A stretch of 16,885 nucleotides of DNA, taken from contig JAUXLW010000008.1 in the NCBI GenBank assembly GCA_030623545.1, positions 1-16,885 on the forward strand, given 5' to 3'. How positions within the stretch are numbered: position 1 is the first letter of the stretch; each line of letters begins with the position of its first letter. The position numbers and the translations under genes are program-made. The DNA comes from Acidimicrobiia bacterium (lineage in GTDB: Bacteria; Actinomycetota; Acidimicrobiia; Spongiisociales; SHLN01). Below, in pieces: positions 15,088-16,885 of the stretch. The notes below the pieces were generated by a model that was not told the DNA's origin, did not search any database, and saw only the letters and a program-made list of their open reading frames with translations.

Positions 15088-16538
15088 TGGCTGCGGGCAT
15101 CGAAGCGGCGATCTTCGTCATAGTGGGCGGCAGGGGAGACCTCGCCCGGCGCAAGTTGCTTCCTGCTGTCGCCCGGCTCGTCGCCCACAGAGCCATCCAA
15201 AAGCAGTTTCATGTTCTGGCAGTCGGCCGCAAGGACTACACCGATGAGGACTATCGCGAGTGGGCCCGGGAGGGTTTGGAGCTTGCCGGCCTGCCCGCGG
15301 AGGACATCGCCCAATGGTGTCGGGAATGTCTGCATTTTCAGTCTTCGTCCGATGACGCCGGCGGGTGGAAGGCAGTGGAAGACAAGATCAACCAGATCGA
15401 ATCGCAGCACGGGCTGCCCGGAAACCGGGTCTTCTACCTGGCAATTCCCCCCAGGGCCGTTCCCGGGGTCATCGAGGGCCTGGGCGGCGTCGGTCTGAAC
15501 GTCGGCCCCGGCTACACCCGGCTGGTGGTTGAGAAGCCCTTCGGGCGAGACCTGGAATCGGCCCGGGTGCTCAACCAGGTGGTTCACGAGCACTTCGACG
15601 AGCGCCAGGTCTATCGCATCGACCATTACCTTGGCAAGGAGACAGTTCAGAACCTGCTGGTCTTCCGCTTTGCCAATGTCCTTTTTGAGTCGTCGTGGAA
15701 TCGGGAGCATGTCAAGAGCGTCGAGATCACCGTGGCCGAGAGCCTCGGGTTGGAGGGACGGGCCGGGTACTACGACAACTCCGGCGCCATGCGTGACATG
15801 ATTCAGAACCATGTCACTCAGGTGATGTCGCTGGTGGCGATGGAGCCGCCGGTGAAGCTGGACGCCGATTCGATCCGCAACGAGAAGGTCAAAGTGCTTC
15901 GCTCGGTACTCCCGATCTCGCCCGACGACGTCGTTTTCGGCCAGTACGCCGGCGGCACTGTGGACGACGAGATCGTCGAGAGCTACGTCGAGGAGCCCGA
16001 TGTGGCCGACGACTCTGCCACCGAAACCTCGGTGGCGTTGCGCCTCTACATCGACAACTGGCGTTGGCAGGGGGTTCCCTTCTACCTCAGGACCGGGAAG
16101 CGGTTCCCGGAGCGCCTCACCCAGATTGCGGTCCGTTTCCGAGAGCCACCGGTGTCTCTTTTTGACCCCGGCGCAGCCTCCGAGGTCCGTTCGGACGCCA
16201 TCATCATCACCCTGCAACCGGATGAGGGGTTCGAGCTCTACTTCGACGTGAAGACCCCGGCCGCGGACATGCAGCTGAAGACCCTGCCGCTGGAGTTTCG
16301 ATATGCCGACGAGTTCGGGACACTGCCGGGCGCCTACGAGACTCTGGTGGAGGACATCCTCATGGGCGATCAGACGCTCTTCGTGCGGGCCGACGAAGTG
16401 GAAGAGGCCTGGCGGCTCTATCAGCCGATTCTCGACAATCCGCCAGTTCCGGAGCGCTACGCCTCCGGAACCTGGGGCCCGCCGCGATCACTCAGCCTCC
16501 CCCATTCCACCGGGGACCACTGGTGGGTCGACGACTAG
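15087..16538 (+). CDS. zwf: Glucose-6-phosphate 1-dehydrogenase
   Basis: Oxidises glucose 6-phosphate to 6-phosphogluconolactone, the entry step of the oxidative pentose phosphate pathway. At 483 residues it is full length. The nucleotide-binding motif is GGRGDLARRKLLPAV, with Arg where GASGDLA or GATGDLA is usual. VVEKPFG (Lys150), the active-site signature RIDHYLGKE (177-185, with His180 and Lys184), and the catalytic His242 in MIQNHVTQVMSL are all present, so it should be active. ATG 15087 overlaps the gnd stop by one base and follows AGAAGGA at 6 nt, a strong ribosome binding site. It is the last gene of the operon and converges on the sigma factor gene. No opcA or phosphogluconolactonase gene follows. 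Confidence 0.95.
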   Translation: MAAGIEAAIFVIVGGRGDLARRKLLPAVARLVAHRAIQKQFHVLAVGRKDYTDEDYREWAREGLELAGLPAEDIAQWCRECLHFQSSSDDAGGWKAVEDKINQIESQHGLPGNRVFYLAIPPRAVPGVIEGLGGVGLNVGPGYTRLVVEKPFGRDLESARVLNQVVHEHFDERQVYRIDHYLGKETVQNLLVFRFANVLFESSWNREHVKSVEITVAESLGLEGRAGYYDNSGAMRDMIQNHVTQVMSLVAMEPPVKLDADSIRNEKVKVLRSVLPISPDDVVFGQYAGGTVDDEIVESYVEEPDVADDSATETSVALRLYIDNWRWQGVPFYLRTGKRFPERLTQIAVRFREPPVSLFDPGAASEVRSDAIIITLQPDEGFELYFDVKTPAADMQLKTLPLEFRYADEFGTLPGAYETLVEDILMGDQTLFVRADEVEEAWRLYQPILDNPPVPERYASGTWGPPRSLSLPHSTGDHWWVDD

Positions 16539-16599
16539 GTGTGATAACCGGGGAGCCTGCCGAGCAATGCCGTTACTTTCGGCGTGCACTCAGCTCCAC

Positions 16600-16885
16600 T
16601 CAGTCCTTTAGAGAGACCAGCGCTTTCATCTCTCCGGGATTGGCCGGATGGCGCAGTTTGGCCATCGCTTTGCCTTCAATCTGTCGGATGCGCTCCCGGG
16701 TGAGGCGGAACTCCTGCCCGACCTGGTCGAGCGTGCGGGGAATGCCGTCGTCGAGGCCGAAACGCAGCGACAGCACCCTCTGTTCGCGTTCGTTGAGGTT
16801 GCTGAGAAGTTGGCCGAGCACCTGCTTGCGCTGATTGCCGGCGGCGAACTCGAAGGGACTGAGGGCTTCGTGATCTTCGATGAAG
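16600..16885 (-). CDS. RNA polymerase sigma factor, sigma-70 group 1/2, C-terminal part (runs off the window)
   Basis: Partial gene: the last 94 codons, entering from the right edge and ending at TGA 16602-16600. The visible part is sigma region 4, with LNEREQRVLSLRFGLDDG (4.1), then RTLDQVGQEFRLTRERIRQIE (4.2 helix-turn-helix, which contacts the -35 element) and KAMAKLRHP, the standard end of primary sigma factors. Upstream residues FIEDHEALSPFEFA correspond to the linker before region 4 in RpoD/SigA. The tail after LRHP is about 14 residues, longer than in many primary sigmas. It could be the housekeeping sigma or a close group 2 paralogue; the missing N-terminal regions would decide. It converges on zwf with a 61-bp gap. 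Confidence 0.9.
   Translation of the reverse strand, partial: FIEDHEALSPFEFAAGNQRKQVLGQLLSNLNEREQRVLSLRFGLDDGIPRTLDQVGQEFRLTRERIRQIEGKAMAKLRHPANPGEMKALVSLKD

Noticed and set aside
14898..16217. Minus-strand open frame of 439 codons opposite gnd and zwf
   Set aside because: It is antisense to two unmistakable enzymes. Its composition is what GC-rich third positions produce on the opposite strand, and no family motif appears.
16539..16599. Bidirectional terminator between zwf and the sigma factor gene
   Set aside because: Only a 4-bp stem (GCCG 16569-16572 with CGGC 16580-16583) and no T-run were found, so an intrinsic terminator is not supported.
1..16885. Mobile element, CRISPR array, tRNA or defence system
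   Set aside because: I scanned by eye for transposase or integrase motifs, regularly spaced repeats and tRNA-like T-arms and found none. All large frames are metabolic, transport or regulatory genes.

Overview
This is GC-rich chromosomal DNA of actinobacterial character. Pointers are short overlapping gene junctions (GTGA, ATGA, TGATG), frequent GTG/TTG starts, a Thr-rich lipoprotein linker, an HmuTUV-type haem importer, a diverged PGI of the kind found in Tal-Pgi proteins, and a group 1/2 sigma-70 C-terminus. The proteins recall Acidimicrobiia-like lineages, but I cannot fix a genus. No tRNA, rRNA, CRISPR array, insertion sequence or phage gene was seen.

Layout. (1) Positions 1-351 hold no intact gene. 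Two minus-strand relics can be read: a frameshifted piece resembling the C-terminal part of a dGTPase-like HD protein, and the first ~19 codons of a luciferase-like monooxygenase behind a good ribosome binding site. (2) A minus-strand TetR regulator (352-960) diverges from a plus-strand group: a multi-pass membrane protein of unknown function and hmuT-hmuU-hmuV, a haem-type ABC importer with tightly coupled genes. (3) Directly after hmuV, in the same frame, lies a stranded C-terminal fragment of a second TetR protein (about 4636-4710), similar to the tail of the first. A 163-bp leader follows, with a candidate promoter and inverted repeats. (4) Two half-transporter ABC exporters (4874-8403) form a heterodimer with complementary degenerate motifs. 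(5) An intracellular GH15 glucoamylase is followed by transaldolase, phosphoglucose isomerase, a HAD phosphatase, 6-phosphogluconate dehydrogenase and glucose-6-phosphate dehydrogenase, packed with overlaps or gaps of at most 16 bp. (6) The 3' end of a principal-type sigma factor gene converges on zwf at the right edge.

How it works together. Region 5 looks like an operon that releases glucose from alpha-glucan and runs hexose phosphate through the oxidative pentose phosphate pathway, with Tal and Pgi reconnecting to glycolysis. 6-phosphogluconolactonase, glucokinase and transketolase are not in the window. Region 2 is a haem/iron uptake unit that may be controlled by the adjacent TetR protein. 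Region 4 is an efflux pump whose own TetR regulator seems to have been deleted down to its tail.

I do not see a clearly new biological system. The most unusual signals are the gene relics, the exporter's leader, and the phosphatase embedded in the pentose phosphate operon.
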